From contig NZ_JACHJG010000004.1 of assembly GCF_014203545.1 (NCBI RefSeq), positions 461,266 to 525,265 on the forward strand: a DNA stretch of 64,000 bases, given 5' to 3'. The notes beneath the pieces were generated by a model that saw nothing but the letters and a program-made list of their open reading frames with translations, made no database searches and was not told the origin of the DNA. A program made the position numbers and the translations under genes. The stretch is from Streptomyces netropsis (lineage in GTDB: Bacteria > Actinomycetota > Actinomycetes > Streptomycetales > Streptomycetaceae). This document shows, piece by piece, positions 54,893 through 63,988 of this stretch (positions are counted from its first letter, which is position 1; each line of letters opens with the position of its first letter).

Positions 54893-56647
54893 TCAGTGCC
54901 CCGTTTCGCGGGCCGCGGCCAGGAGTTCCTCGGCGTGGGCGCGGGCCAGCTGGGAGTCCTCCTGGCCCGCCAGCATGCGGGAGAGTTCGCGCACCCGGTC
55001 CTCGCCCTCCATGGCCTGGACGCCGCTTCGGGTCACCGAGCCCTCGTGGGTCTTCTCCACCACCAAATGGCGGTCGGCGAAGGCCGCGACCTGGGGGAGG
55101 TGGGTGACCACCACGACCTGCGCGGTCCGGGCGAGCCGGGCCAGCCGGCGGCCGACCTCGACGGCGGCCTTGCCGCCGACACCGGCGTCGACCTCGTCGA
55201 AGAGGTACGTCGGCACGGGGTCGGAGCCCGCGAAGACCACCTCGACGGCGAGCATGACGCGGGACAGCTCACCACCGGACGCGCCCTTGGCGATGGGGCG
55301 CGGCTGGGCGCCGGGGTGCGGGGCGAGCAGCAGCTCGACGTCGTCGGCGCCGTGCGGACCGTACGCGACGGCCCGGCCGGCGACCTCGATGCCGGACTCC
55401 GGCACGTCCACCTCGGTCTGCCGGACGGAGAAGGTGACGCGCGCGTGCGGCATGGCGAGCGAGGCGAGTTCGGCGGTGACCGCGTCGGCGAATCGCTTCG
55501 CCGCCTCCGTACGGGCGTCGGTCAGTGCCTGCGCCAGCTCGCCCAGCTCGGCGCGGAGCGCGTCCCGCTCGGCGGTGAGTTCGCCGATGCGGTCGTCGTC
55601 GCCCTCCAGCTCGCCGAGCCGGGCCGCGCTCTCCTCGGCCCAGGCCAGCACGGCGGCGATGTCCGGCCCGTACTTGCGGGTCAGGTGGGTCAGGGCGGCG
55701 CGCCGCTCCTCCACCGCCGCGAGCCGGCGGGGGTCGGCGTCGAGGTCGGAGGCGTAACCGGCCAGCTCCCCGGCCACGTCCGCGAGCAGGATGCCGAGCT
55801 CGCCGAGCCGCTCGGCGAGCGAGGCGAGGGCGGGGTCGTGGGAGCGCACGGACTCCAGGGTGCGGTGCGCGCCCGCGACGAGGCTGGTGGCGTCGAACGC
55901 CTCCGGGTCCTCGGGGTTCCCGGCGAGGGCGGCGTGCGCGGCGGTGGCCGCGGAGGAGAGGGCCTCGGCGTGGCCGAGCCGCTCGGCCTCGGCGGCGAGT
56001 TCGGCGTCCTCCCCCGGCAGGGGTTCGGTGGCGGCGATCTCGTCCAGGCCGAAGCGCAGCAGATCGGCCTCCTGGGCACGCTCACGGGCGCGCGTGGTCA
56101 GCTCCTCCAGCTCGGCGACGACGGCCCGCAGCCTGCGGTAGGCGCCGCCGTACTTGGCGAGCGGCACGGACACCGCGTCGCCCGCGTACCGGTCGAGGGC
56201 CTGCCGCTGCCGGGCCGGGCGCAGCAGCCCCTGCTGGTCGGTCTGGCCGTGCACGGCGACGAGGTCGTCCGCCAGCTCGGCCAGCAGCCCCACGGGCACG
56301 CTCCGGCCGCCGAGGTGGGCGCGCGAGCGCCCCTCGGCGGAGAGGGTGCGGCTGATGAGCAGCGTGCCGTCGTCGAGTTCGGCGCCGGCCTCCTCGGCCC
56401 GTACGGCCGCGGGCGACCGGTGGTCGACGGTGATCCTCCCCTCGACCACGGCGGCCTTGGCGCCCACCCGCACCAGGGCGGGGTCGGCGCGCCCGCCGAG
56501 CAGCAGACCGAGGCTGGTGACGACCATGGTCTTGCCCGCGCCGGTCTCGCCGGTCACCGCGGTGAAACCGGGTGACAGCTCGACCACCGCGTCATCAATG
56601 ACGCCCAAGGACCGGATCCGCATCTCCTCCAACACGGATACGACCAT
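54893..56647 (-). CDS. recN: DNA repair protein RecN
   Basis: A 584-residue SMC-like ATPase of double-strand-break repair. Walker A is TAVTGETGAGKTMVVTSLGL, the signature is KGASGGELSRVMLAVEVVF and Walker B is PTYLFDEVDAGVGGKAAVEV. Two coiled-coil arms lie between (for example ELEELTTRARERAQEADLLR and ERDALRAELGELAQALTDAR). The start is taken at 56647 (MVVSVLEEMRIRSLGV); GTG at 56635 or the ATG of MRIRSL are alternatives. No SOS box was recognised in the 163 bp upstream. Confidence 0.95.
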   Translation of the reverse strand: MVVSVLEEMRIRSLGVIDDAVVELSPGFTAVTGETGAGKTMVVTSLGLLLGGRADPALVRVGAKAAVVEGRITVDHRSPAAVRAEEAGAELDDGTLLISRTLSAEGRSRAHLGGRSVPVGLLAELADDLVAVHGQTDQQGLLRPARQRQALDRYAGDAVSVPLAKYGGAYRRLRAVVAELEELTTRARERAQEADLLRFGLDEIAATEPLPGEDAELAAEAERLGHAEALSSAATAAHAALAGNPEDPEAFDATSLVAGAHRTLESVRSHDPALASLAERLGELGILLADVAGELAGYASDLDADPRRLAAVEERRAALTHLTRKYGPDIAAVLAWAEESAARLGELEGDDDRIGELTAERDALRAELGELAQALTDARTEAAKRFADAVTAELASLAMPHARVTFSVRQTEVDVPESGIEVAGRAVAYGPHGADDVELLLAPHPGAQPRPIAKGASGGELSRVMLAVEVVFAGSDPVPTYLFDEVDAGVGGKAAVEVGRRLARLARTAQVVVVTHLPQVAAFADRHLVVEKTHEGSVTRSGVQAMEGEDRVRELSRMLAGQEDSQLARAHAEELLAAARETGH

Positions 56648-56810
56648 ACGAGGTTCTGAGGGCGCCTCGCGACGGCCACCCCCACCGACCGTCCTGGGGA
56701 CAGCCCCACCACCGGTCCGGGTGATCACTCCATGGCCCCCGAACCCCTTACGGACAAGGCTTGTCGTCGGCAGTTCCCGCCGGTCCGACAGCACACACGA
56801 TGAGGTCCGC

Positions 56811-58241
56811 ATGACCGTTCGATCTTGCACTCCCCGCGTCACCACGCTCCTGCTCGCCGCCGCGGTCGCCCTGACCACCGCCGTCGGCACCGGGGACGCG
56901 GTCGCGCACAGCCCCCGCCCGGCGGGGCTGGAGGGCACGTGGCGGATGGACGGCTACGGCACGGTCGTCTCCGTCGAGAACGGCGGGCGGCTGCTGCGGA
57001 CGTACGAGACCACGGCCGTCAGCTGCGTTCCCGGTGAGCTGACCGCCACCCGGCCGACCGCCACGGGCCCCTTCCGGCAGGACGGCGACGTGGTCACGGT
57101 GAACGCGACGGGCCCGGACCGGGCGGAGCTCGCCTTCGCCGACAACGTGGGCCACCGCACGCTGCGCCGCACGGCCGCGCTGCCCGCGAACTGCCACGGC
57201 GGGACCGCCCCCGCCCCGGGCACCGAGGCGGACCCGCGGGACGTCTTCGACGCCTACTGGCAGACCTACGCCGAGAACTATCCCTTCTTCGCCGCCCGGA
57301 ACGTCGACTGGAACGCCGTACGGGACCGCTTCCGGCCGCGGATCACCCGCACGACCGGCCCGGCCGAGCTGTTCTCGATCCTGTCGGAGATGATCCGGCC
57401 GCTGCACGACGGGCACACCGGACTGGTCGACCTCACGAGGCCCAAGGAGTACTTCTCCGGTATCCGCGAGGACACCGTCCTGCCCGACGAGGCCGCGCGG
57501 AAGCGCATCGACAAGGCGGTCCTCGCCGGCGCCGTCGGGGATCTCCGGCTCTCCCGGGCGAACGGGATGATCACCTACTCCGAGGGCAGCGACCGGATCG
57601 GCTTCCTGCGCATCACCGGTTTCCAGGGCTACGGGCAGGGCAACGGCTACGAGGACGACAAGGCCGTGCTGGGCAAGGCCCTCGACGACGTCTTCACCGC
57701 CGCCCGGACGAGCGGGCCGAAGGCCCTGCGCGGCCTGATCCTCGATCTGCGGCTCAACGGCGGCGGCTCCGACCGCCTCGCCCTGGACGTGGCCGAGCGG
57801 CTGACCGACCGGTCCTACCCGGCCTACCTCAAGCACGCGCGGAACGACGCCCGCGACCCCCGCAAGTTCACCCCCGCCGAGCCGGTCCGGGTCCGCCCGC
57901 ACCAGGGGCCGGTCTACACCGGGCCCCTGGCCGTCCTCACCGGGCGGCTGACGATGAGCGCGGGCGAGACGCTCACCCAGGCGCTGCTGGGCCGTGGGCC
58001 GAAGCCCACGCTGATCGGTGAGAACACCCAGGGGCTGTTCTCCGACAAGCTGGAGCGCACCCTGCCCAACGGCTGGAAGTTCTGGCTCCCGAACGAGGAG
58101 TTCCTGAGCGCGGAGGACGGCCGAACGACCTACGACGGCGCGGGCATCCCGCCGCGGATCCGCACGGACGTCTTCACGGAGAAGGAACTGGCGGAAGGCC
58201 GCGACTCGGCTCTCGCCGAGGCACGCAGGCGACTGCTCTGA
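56811..58241 (+). CDS. Secreted S41-family peptidase (C-terminal processing protease-like)
   Basis: The 476-residue protein has a signal peptide of about 32 residues (VTTLLLAAAVALTTAVGTGD, then AVAHS). A beta-rich N-terminal region with two Cys (VSCVPGEL, PANCHGG) precedes the S41 catalytic domain. The catalytic Ser is in the motif LTGRLTMSAGETLTQALLGR, and ILDLRLNGGGSDRLALDVAE is the typical strand before it. A Lys/His partner is not unambiguous. No PDZ domain is obvious, as in the tricorn-core/retinoid-binding S41 group. The ATG at 56811 has GAGG five bases upstream. It is divergent from recN, and its stop is followed by a strong hairpin. Confidence 0.86.
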   Translation: MTVRSCTPRVTTLLLAAAVALTTAVGTGDAVAHSPRPAGLEGTWRMDGYGTVVSVENGGRLLRTYETTAVSCVPGELTATRPTATGPFRQDGDVVTVNATGPDRAELAFADNVGHRTLRRTAALPANCHGGTAPAPGTEADPRDVFDAYWQTYAENYPFFAARNVDWNAVRDRFRPRITRTTGPAELFSILSEMIRPLHDGHTGLVDLTRPKEYFSGIREDTVLPDEAARKRIDKAVLAGAVGDLRLSRANGMITYSEGSDRIGFLRITGFQGYGQGNGYEDDKAVLGKALDDVFTAARTSGPKALRGLILDLRLNGGGSDRLALDVAERLTDRSYPAYLKHARNDARDPRKFTPAEPVRVRPHQGPVYTGPLAVLTGRLTMSAGETLTQALLGRGPKPTLIGENTQGLFSDKLERTLPNGWKFWLPNEEFLSAEDGRTTYDGAGIPPRIRTDVFTEKELAEGRDSALAEARRRLL

Positions 58242-58276
58242 CGGGCGGACCCGTCCGGCGGCTGACCCGCCGTTTC

Positions 58277-58344
58277 GTCCTCGAACGCCGGACGGGCTGG
58301 ATTGGCTGAGCTCAGCCAGTCCAGCCCGTCCGGCGTTCGAGGAC
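58277..58344. terminator. 33-bp hairpin terminator, interspersed-element type
   Basis: The arm starting GTCCTCGAACGCCGGACGGG at 58277 pairs with its complement ending at 58344. The stem has one mismatch and is centred on GAGCTC. The GAGGACGCGCCCGCAGGGCG tail continues to about 58380. It lies between the convergent S41 peptidase and nadK genes. Confidence 0.9.
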
Positions 58345-58447
58345 GCGCCCGCAGGGCGCCCGCCGCCGCAGGCGGCAAGACGCCCGCAGGCGGCACACAC
58401 GGCCAGCCGTCGGCACGACCACCCGTAGCCGAAGATCCGCCACACGG

Positions 58448-59410
58448 CTAGTGCGGCGCGCCCCGCCACCCGGCGACGGGCAGGGCGAACTTCGCGACCA
58501 ACCGGTCCGTGAACGAGGCGTGGTGCAGGCGCGCCAGACGCACCGGCACCGCGCCCCGCCGTACCTCCACGCGCGCACCCGCCGGAAGTTCGACGGTCCG
58601 TCTGCCGTCGCACCACAGCACGCCGTTGGGCGTCTGCGGCTGCACCTCCACCGCGAGCACCGAGTCCGGCGCGGTGACCAGGGGCTTGGCGAAGAGCGCG
58701 TGCGCGCTGATGGGGACCATCAGCAGCGCCTCGACCTCCGGCCAGACCACCGGGCCGCCGGCCGAGAAGGCGTAGGCGGTGGAGCCGGTCGGGGTGGCGC
58801 AGACGACGCCGTCGCCACCGAACCGCGAGACCGGCCGGCCGTCGACCTCGGTGACGACCTCCAGCAGCCGCTCGCGCGCGGCCTTCTCGACCGACGCCTC
58901 GTTCAGCGCCCAGTCGGTGTGCACGACGTGTCCGTCGTTGCGCACGAGGACGTCGAGGGTCATCCGCTCCTCGACCTCGTAGGCCCGTGTCACGACCCGG
59001 TCGACGACCTTGTCGAGGTCGTCCCGCTCGGCCTCGGCGAGGAAGCCGACCCGGCCGAGGTTCACGCCCAGCATCGGCACCCCGGAGCGCCGTGCGAACT
59101 CGGCGCCGCGCAGCAGCGTGCCGTCCCCGCCGAGCACCACCAGGAGCTCGCACCCCTCCAGGACGTCCGGCTTGTCCGGGCCGGCCTCCACCAGCTCGGC
59201 CGAGGGCGGCAGCGGCAGGTCGGCGGCCTCCTCGGCCAGTACCCGCACGCCGATTCCGCAGCGCAGCAGCCCTTGGACGACCAGCTCGGCGCTGCGGATG
59301 GCCGCCGGGCGGCCGGTGTGGGCGAGGAGGAAGACCCTGCGTCCGCCGGTCTCCTCCCCCGCCGGGATCTGCTCCTGCGATGCTGCTGATGCTGCTTCTG
59401 AAGTGGTCAA
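58448..59410 (-). CDS. nadK: NAD kinase
   Basis: A 320-residue kinase that makes NADP from NAD. The GGDGT motif is in LLVVLGGDGTLLRGAEFAR, followed by LGVNLGRVGFLAE, the NE motif in WALNEASVEK and the Gly-rich DGVVCATPTGSTAYAFSAGG. A 22-residue disordered N-terminus precedes the fold. The start is TTG at 59408-59410 with GGAGG seven bases upstream; it overlaps the tlyA stop as TTGA. Nearby recN and tlyA form the conserved tlyA-nadK-recN order, here broken by the S41 gene on the opposite strand. Confidence 0.95.
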   Translation of the reverse strand: MTTSEAASAASQEQIPAGEETGGRRVFLLAHTGRPAAIRSAELVVQGLLRCGIGVRVLAEEAADLPLPPSAELVEAGPDKPDVLEGCELLVVLGGDGTLLRGAEFARRSGVPMLGVNLGRVGFLAEAERDDLDKVVDRVVTRAYEVEERMTLDVLVRNDGHVVHTDWALNEASVEKAARERLLEVVTEVDGRPVSRFGGDGVVCATPTGSTAYAFSAGGPVVWPEVEALLMVPISAHALFAKPLVTAPDSVLAVEVQPQTPNGVLWCDGRRTVELPAGARVEVRRGAVPVRLARLHHASFTDRLVAKFALPVAGWRGAPH

Positions 59411-60228
59411 CGGGGCCCCTCCGCCACTGCACGGTCAACGTCCGCCGGGTCCAGTTCGGGCGCTCCGGCGCGCAGCCACAGAAAGTACTCGACGTTGCCC
59501 GAGGGTCCGGGCAGCGGGCTCGCCGTCACGCCCAGCACGCCGAGCCCGAGCCCCGCCGCCCGGGCGGCGACCGCGCGGACCGCCTCGGCCCGCAGCTGGG
59601 TGCTGCGCACCACGCCTCCGGTGCCGAGCCGCTCCTTGCCCACCTCGAACTGCGGCTTCACCATCAGCACCAGGTCGGCGTCGGGCGCGGCGCAGCGCAC
59701 GAGGGCGGGCAGCACCAGGCCGAGCGGGATGAAGGACAGGTCGCCGACGATCAGGTCGACGGGCTGGTCGTCGATCTGCTCCAGCGTCAACTCGCGGACG
59801 TTCGTGCGGTCCTTCACGGTGACCCGCTCGTCGCTCTGGAGCGACCAGGCGAGCTGTCCGTAGCCCACGTCCACGGCGACGACGTGGGCCGCGCCCGCGC
59901 GCAGGAGGACGTCCGTGAAGCCGCCCGTGGAGGCGCCGGCGTCGAGCGCGCGGCGGCCCTCGACCTTCAGCCCGAGCGGGACGAACGCGGCGAAGGCGCC
60001 CGCGAGCTTGTGGCCGCCGCGGGAGACGTAGTCGGGGTCGTTCTCGTCCTGGGTGACGACGACGGCGGCGCTGATCTCCACCTGGGTGGCCGCCTTGGTC
60101 GCGGTCGTGCCGCCGACGGTCACCCGGCCCGCCGCGATCAGCTGGCTCGCGTGCTCGCGGGAGCGGGCGAGTTTCCGGCGCACCAGCTCGGCGTCGAGTC
60201 GGCTGCGGCGCGGGCGGGTCACTGCCAC
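59407..60228 (-). CDS. tlyA: TlyA 2'-O-ribose rRNA methyltransferase
   Basis: The 273-residue protein methylates 16S/23S rRNA, the target that sets capreomycin sensitivity in actinobacteria. The S4 domain is RLDAELVRRKLARSREHASQ, followed by an FtsJ-type methyltransferase with DYVSRGGHKLAGAF, the SAM loop ALDAGASTGGFTDVLLRAGA, VGDLSFIPL and VKPQFEVG. The catalytic K-D-K-E residues are in place. The GTG at 60228 has AGGAG 11 bases upstream; GTG at 60222 is possible. It overlaps nadK, and its own upstream neighbour ends eight bases before the start. Confidence 0.94.
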   Translation of the reverse strand: MAVTRPRRSRLDAELVRRKLARSREHASQLIAAGRVTVGGTTATKAATQVEISAAVVVTQDENDPDYVSRGGHKLAGAFAAFVPLGLKVEGRRALDAGASTGGFTDVLLRAGAAHVVAVDVGYGQLAWSLQSDERVTVKDRTNVRELTLEQIDDQPVDLIVGDLSFIPLGLVLPALVRCAAPDADLVLMVKPQFEVGKERLGTGGVVRSTQLRAEAVRAVAARAAGLGLGVLGVTASPLPGPSGNVEYFLWLRAGAPELDPADVDRAVAEGPR

Positions 60229-60235
60229 GAGTGGT

Positions 60236-60550
60236 TCAGCTCCTGTTGTCGTACGAAGCGGGGGACCCGACGGGCACGGACGGTGCGGACGGGCCGGGGC
60301 GCCGGTCGAGCGCGGTGAGCGCGTCGCGCAGGCCCCGGTGTACATCCTCGTACACCTCCAGGTGGCCGCTCGCCGCGAGGTGGTCGGCGTCGGCCAGCCT
60401 GGCCAGCTGGGCGTCCACGGCGGCGTCGCCGGTGGGGGTGCGGTCGACGCCCAGCGGCAGCGGCAGCGGCCGGGCGGCACCGGCGTCCGGGGCGGGGTGC
60501 TCCGGCTCGGGCACCGGCAGCTCCCGCGCGCCGGTCATCGGATCGGTCAT
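60236..60550 (-). CDS. Small hypothetical protein upstream of tlyA
   Basis: A 104-residue protein with an acidic, Pro-rich N-terminus (ELPVPEPEHPAPDAG) and a helical C-terminal half (AAVDAQLARLADADHLAASG, HLEVYEDVHRGLRDALTALD). The helices resemble small Streptomyces proteins found ahead of tlyA. No enzyme motif. The ATG at 60550 follows GGAGG at an extended distance and GGAG closely. It heads the tlyA-nadK transcription unit. Confidence 0.72.
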   Translation of the reverse strand: MTDPMTGARELPVPEPEHPAPDAGAARPLPLPLGVDRTPTGDAAVDAQLARLADADHLAASGHLEVYEDVHRGLRDALTALDRRPGPSAPSVPVGSPASYDNRS

Positions 60551-60618
60551 GGCTCCGACGCTACCTCCAAACGGTGCCTGAGCGGCGTACGCGGTCCGCT
60601 GGGGTACCGTCCATACCG

Positions 60619-60966
60619 ATGGCGACCATCGAGGAGTGCCGCGGCGCACTCGACCGGCTGGCGGAGAACCTCGCGGGGGCGAGCGGTGACCTCCGCAGCG
60701 CCGCCACGCCCGACCGCTCGCTCAGCTGCCACATCACCGACCTCGACGTCACCTTCGTGGGTCATCTCGCGGGCGGCCACATCCAGGACGTGCAGACCCT
60801 TCCGGGCACCCCCGAGCGGCGGGCGGAGATCGCCCTGACGATGTCCGGCGACGATCTGGTGGCGCTGGTCGACGGCAGGCTGAAGTTCGCGAAGGCCTGG
60901 GCCAGCGGCCGGGTCAGGGTGCAGGCGAGCCTGCGGGACGTACTGCGCCTGCGGTCGCTGCTGTAG
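60619..60966 (+). CDS. SCP2 sterol-binding-domain protein
   Basis: The 115-residue protein consists of one SCP2-like lipid-binding domain: LSCHITDLDVTFVGHLAGGH, IALTMSGDDLVALVDGRLKF and KAWASGRVRVQASLRDVLRL, with the final RVxVxG-type strand. Family members bind hydrophobic ligands. The ATG at 60619 has no Shine-Dalgarno but stands eight bases after TACCGT, so a leaderless mRNA is possible. The 3' end overlaps the opposing ABC ATPase gene by 53 bp. Confidence 0.82.
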   Translation: MATIEECRGALDRLAENLAGASGDLRSAATPDRSLSCHITDLDVTFVGHLAGGHIQDVQTLPGTPERRAEIALTMSGDDLVALVDGRLKFAKAWASGRVRVQASLRDVLRLRSLL

Positions 60967-61756
60967 CGGTCCGCGACCGCCGGGCGGCCGGTACGACCAG
61001 GGGCGTCCCGGTCTCCGGGTCCTCGATGACCTGGCAGCGCAGCCCGAACACCCGCTCCACCAGCTCGGCCGTCACCACGTCCGTCGGCGCCCCCTCGGCG
61101 ACGACCCGCCCGTCGCGCATCGCGATCAGATGCGTGGCGTAGCGCGCGGCGTGGTTGAGGTCGTGCAGCACGGCGACCAGGGTGCGGCCCTGCTCCTCGT
61201 GCAGTTCGGCGCAGAGGTCGAGGACCTCGATCTGGTGCTGGATGTCGAGGTAGGTGGTCGGCTCGTCGAGGAGCAGCAGCGGGGTCTGCTGGGCGAGGGC
61301 CATCGCGATCCAGACCCGCTGGCGCTGCCCGCCGGAGAGTTCGTCGACGTACCGCTCGGCGAGCGCGTCGACGCCGGTCGCGGCCATGGACTCGACGACG
61401 ATCCGCTCGTCCTCCCGCGACCACTGCCGCAGCAGTCCCTGGTGCGGATGGCGGCCGCGGGCGACGAGGTCGCCGACGGTGATCCCGTCGGGGGCGACCG
61501 AGGACTGCGGCAGCAGCCCGAGCGTGCGGGCCACCTGCTTGGCGGGGTAGGAGTCGATGGCCGAGCCGTCCAGGAGGACGGATCCGGCGGTCGGCTTGAG
61601 CATCCGCGACAGGGCGCGCAGCAGCGTGGACTTGCCGCAGGCGTTGGGGCCGACGATGACCGTGAAGGAGTTGTCGGGCACCGCGACCGAGAGGTCCTCG
61701 GCGATGACGCGCCGGTCGTAGGCGAGGGTGACGGATTCGGCCGCCAGTCGGCTCAT
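60914..61756 (-). CDS. ATP-binding protein of an iron-siderophore ABC importer
   Basis: The 280-residue FepC/FhuC-type ATPase has Walker A GPNACGKSTLLRAL, Q-loop LPQSS, signature ELSGGQRQRVWIAMALAQQT and Walker B LLLLDEPTTYLDIQHQIEVL. The LDIxHQ motif after Walker B is typical of siderophore and cobalamin ATPases. The C-terminal 20 residues are Ala/Arg-rich and extend over the SCP2 gene end. The ATG at 61756 has AGGAG upstream. It follows the second permease by 71 bp in an iron-regulated operon. Confidence 0.92.
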   Translation of the reverse strand: MSRLAAESVTLAYDRRVIAEDLSVAVPDNSFTVIVGPNACGKSTLLRALSRMLKPTAGSVLLDGSAIDSYPAKQVARTLGLLPQSSVAPDGITVGDLVARGRHPHQGLLRQWSREDERIVVESMAATGVDALAERYVDELSGGQRQRVWIAMALAQQTPLLLLDEPTTYLDIQHQIEVLDLCAELHEEQGRTLVAVLHDLNHAARYATHLIAMRDGRVVAEGAPTDVVTAELVERVFGLRCQVIEDPETGTPLVVPAARRSRTATAATAGAVRPAGSPAP

Positions 61757-61827
61757 GGGGTCTCTCCTGGAATCCTGGGCGCTGTGCGGCTGGTCGGCAG
61801 CAGGCCGGCGGTGGGGGTGCGGCCCGC

Positions 61828-62862
61828 TCATATCCGGCCCGCCTTGCGCTCGGTGACCAGCAGCCACAGCAGATAGCAGCCGCCGAGCATGCCGGTCACG
61901 GCCCCGACGGGCAGTTGGTCCGCCCCGAAGACCCGCTGGGACGCCCAGTCGGCGCCGACCAGCAGGGCCGCGCCCATGCAGGTGGCGGCGGCCAGGTTGG
62001 GGCCGGGGGCGCGGGTGAGCCGCCGGGCGAGCTGCGGCGCGGCCAGCGCGACGAAGGCGACGGGCCCGGCGGCGGCGGTCGCGACGGCGGTCAGCAGGAC
62101 GGCGGCCACCACCAGCACGAGCCGGCACCGCTCGGCCCGTACGCCGAGCGCGTACGCGGCGTCGTCGCCCATCTCCAGCATCCGAAGGGACCGTCCCTGG
62201 CCGAAAACCACGGGGAAGACCACGCCGCACACGATGAGCAGCGGCCATACCTGGGCCCAGTCGCGGCCGTTGAGCGAGCCGACCATCCACACCATCGACC
62301 GGGCGGCGTCGACGATGTCGGCCTTGGTCATGAGGTAGTCCCGGGCTGCGGTGAGCACGGCGGTCGCACCGATGCCGACGAGGACGAGGCGGTAGCCGTG
62401 GATGCCCTTCTGCCACGAGAGCAGATAGACGGCGAGACCGGTGATCACACCGCCGACGACGGCGCCGCCCGCCACGGCGAACGTGTCGCCGTGGAAGAGG
62501 ACGATGACGGTGAGGGCCCCGGCCGCCGAGCCCTGGCCGAAACCGATCACGTCGGGGCTGCCCAGCGGGTTGCGGGAGACGGACTGGAAGACCGCGCCGG
62601 CGAGCCCGAGGGCCGCCCCGACGAGCAGCCCGACCAGGACGCGCGGAAGCCGCAGGTCATGGACGATGAACTCCTGGGCGGGGGTGCCGCCGCCGGTCAG
62701 GGTCGCAAGGACCTCGGCGGGTGTCATGGGGAAGTCGCCGGTGCCGATGAGGACGACCGAGGCGGTGAGCGCGAGGGCCAGGAGCAGCAGCACGACGAGC
62801 GCCGAGCGGGGGGCCACGCGCAGGGACAGCCCGCCGCGGGTGCGGATCGTTTTCGCGGTCAC
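61828..62862 (-). CDS. Iron-siderophore ABC permease (FecCD family), second subunit
   Basis: A 344-residue permease with the FecCD landmarks LPRVLVGLLVGAALGLAGAV, SRNPLGSPDVIGFGQGSAAG, GDDAAYALGVRAERCR and GPVAFVALAAPQLARRLTRA, the last being the ATPase-contact loop. About nine or ten membrane helices. The GTG at 62862 overlaps the first permease stop (GTGA), so the pair is cotranslated and probably heterodimeric. Confidence 0.92.
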   Translation of the reverse strand: MTAKTIRTRGGLSLRVAPRSALVVLLLLALALTASVVLIGTGDFPMTPAEVLATLTGGGTPAQEFIVHDLRLPRVLVGLLVGAALGLAGAVFQSVSRNPLGSPDVIGFGQGSAAGALTVIVLFHGDTFAVAGGAVVGGVITGLAVYLLSWQKGIHGYRLVLVGIGATAVLTAARDYLMTKADIVDAARSMVWMVGSLNGRDWAQVWPLLIVCGVVFPVVFGQGRSLRMLEMGDDAAYALGVRAERCRLVLVVAAVLLTAVATAAAGPVAFVALAAPQLARRLTRAPGPNLAAATCMGAALLVGADWASQRVFGADQLPVGAVTGMLGGCYLLWLLVTERKAGRI

Positions 62863-63911
62863 AGCTGGGCCATCCTCCGGCGACGTACGAGATGGATGAA
62901 GACGGGCCCGCCGATGAGCGCGGTGACGATGCCGGCCTGGAGTTCGCCGGGCCGGGCGACGACCCGGCCGATCACGTCCGCGCCGAGCAGCAGCACGGGC
63001 GACAGGACGGCCGCGTACGGCATGACCCAGCGCAGGTCCGGGCCGGTGAGGCTGCGGACGATGTGCGGGACCATCAGACCGATGAAGACGATGGGGCCGC
63101 AGGCTGCGGTCGCCGCGCCGCACAGCAGCGTGACGGCGGCCATCGCGAGGACGCGGGTCCGGGTCAGCCGGGCGCCGAGCGCCCGCGCGGTGTCGTCGCC
63201 GAGCGCCACCGCGTTCAGGGGGCGGGCGAGCGCCAGGGCGATCAGCACACCGGCCGCGATGAACGGCGCGATCTGCCGTACGACGTGCAGGTCGGCGACG
63301 GCGAGCGAACCGGCCGTCCAGAAGCGCATCTTGTCGAGCGCGGCGGAGTCGAGGAGCTGGACGGCGTTGACGAACCCGTAGAGCGCGTACGTCACCGCGG
63401 TGCCCGCGAGCGCGAGCCGTACGGGGGTCGCGCCCCGGCTGCCGCCGAGCGCGTAGACCACCACCGCGACGACGGCCGCGCCGAGGAAGGCGAACCATAC
63501 GTATCCGCGGACCGACGTGACGCCGAAGAAGGTGACGGCGGAGACGACCGCGGCCGAGGCTCCGGCGTTGACGCCGAGCAGTCCGGGGTCGGCGAGCGGG
63601 TTGCGGGTGAGTGCCTGCATCACCACGCCGGCGAGTCCGAGCCCGGCGCCGACGAGCAGTCCGAGCAGGGTGCGGGGCACGCGCACGTCCCGCACGACCA
63701 CATCGGTGTCGCTGCCCGTGGCGTGGAAGAGCCCGTGCCAGACCTGGTCCAGGGGGATCGGCTTGGCGCCGACGGCGATGCTCGCGACGACGACCAGCGC
63801 CAGCAGCGCGACCGCGGCGAGCAGCCCCACGGCACGTGCCGTGTTCCGACTGCGGGGCCCCGCCGATTTCGGCGGTTCCGCTGAGGTTTGGGGGGGACTC
63901 TCGACCAACAC
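62859..63911 (-). CDS. Iron-siderophore ABC permease (FecCD family), first subunit
   Basis: A 350-residue permease with VPRTLLGLLVGAGLGLAGVV, MQALTRNPLADPGLLGVNAG, GDDTARALGARLTRTR and CGPIVFIGLMVPHIVRSLTG. A 25-residue polar N-terminus precedes the first helix. The start is the GTG at 63909-63911, five bases from the iron box, so repressor binding would cover the translation start of the transcript. First gene of the minus-strand operon. Confidence 0.92.
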   Translation of the reverse strand: MLVESPPQTSAEPPKSAGPRSRNTARAVGLLAAVALLALVVVASIAVGAKPIPLDQVWHGLFHATGSDTDVVVRDVRVPRTLLGLLVGAGLGLAGVVMQALTRNPLADPGLLGVNAGASAAVVSAVTFFGVTSVRGYVWFAFLGAAVVAVVVYALGGSRGATPVRLALAGTAVTYALYGFVNAVQLLDSAALDKMRFWTAGSLAVADLHVVRQIAPFIAAGVLIALALARPLNAVALGDDTARALGARLTRTRVLAMAAVTLLCGAATAACGPIVFIGLMVPHIVRSLTGPDLRWVMPYAAVLSPVLLLGADVIGRVVARPGELQAGIVTALIGGPVFIHLVRRRRMAQL

Positions 63912-63915
63912 CCGG

Positions 63916-63934
63916 TTAGGTTAGCCTACCCTGA
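63916..63934. promoter_or_regulatory. Iron box (DtxR/IdeR/DmdR operator)
   Basis: TTAGGTTAGCCTACCCTGA matches the consensus TTAGGTTAGGCTAACCTAA at 16 of 19 positions. It lies between the siderophore permease start and a divergent start codon at 63989, so it can repress both directions when iron is plentiful. Confidence 0.85.
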
Positions 63935-63988
63935 CGCCACCCCATCGAACGAGGTTCGTTCGAACGCACTCCCGAGAGAAGTACGTCC

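Noticed and set aside
54044..56575. Long plus-strand frame opposite recN
   Set aside because: Its translation is a Gly/Arg/Val-rich mirror of the RecN codons with no family motif. RecN on the minus strand has all expected motifs.
56748..59438. Minus-strand 896-residue frame across the S41 peptidase and nadK
   Set aside because: It spans two well-supported genes and an intergenic hairpin, and is an artefact of high GC content.
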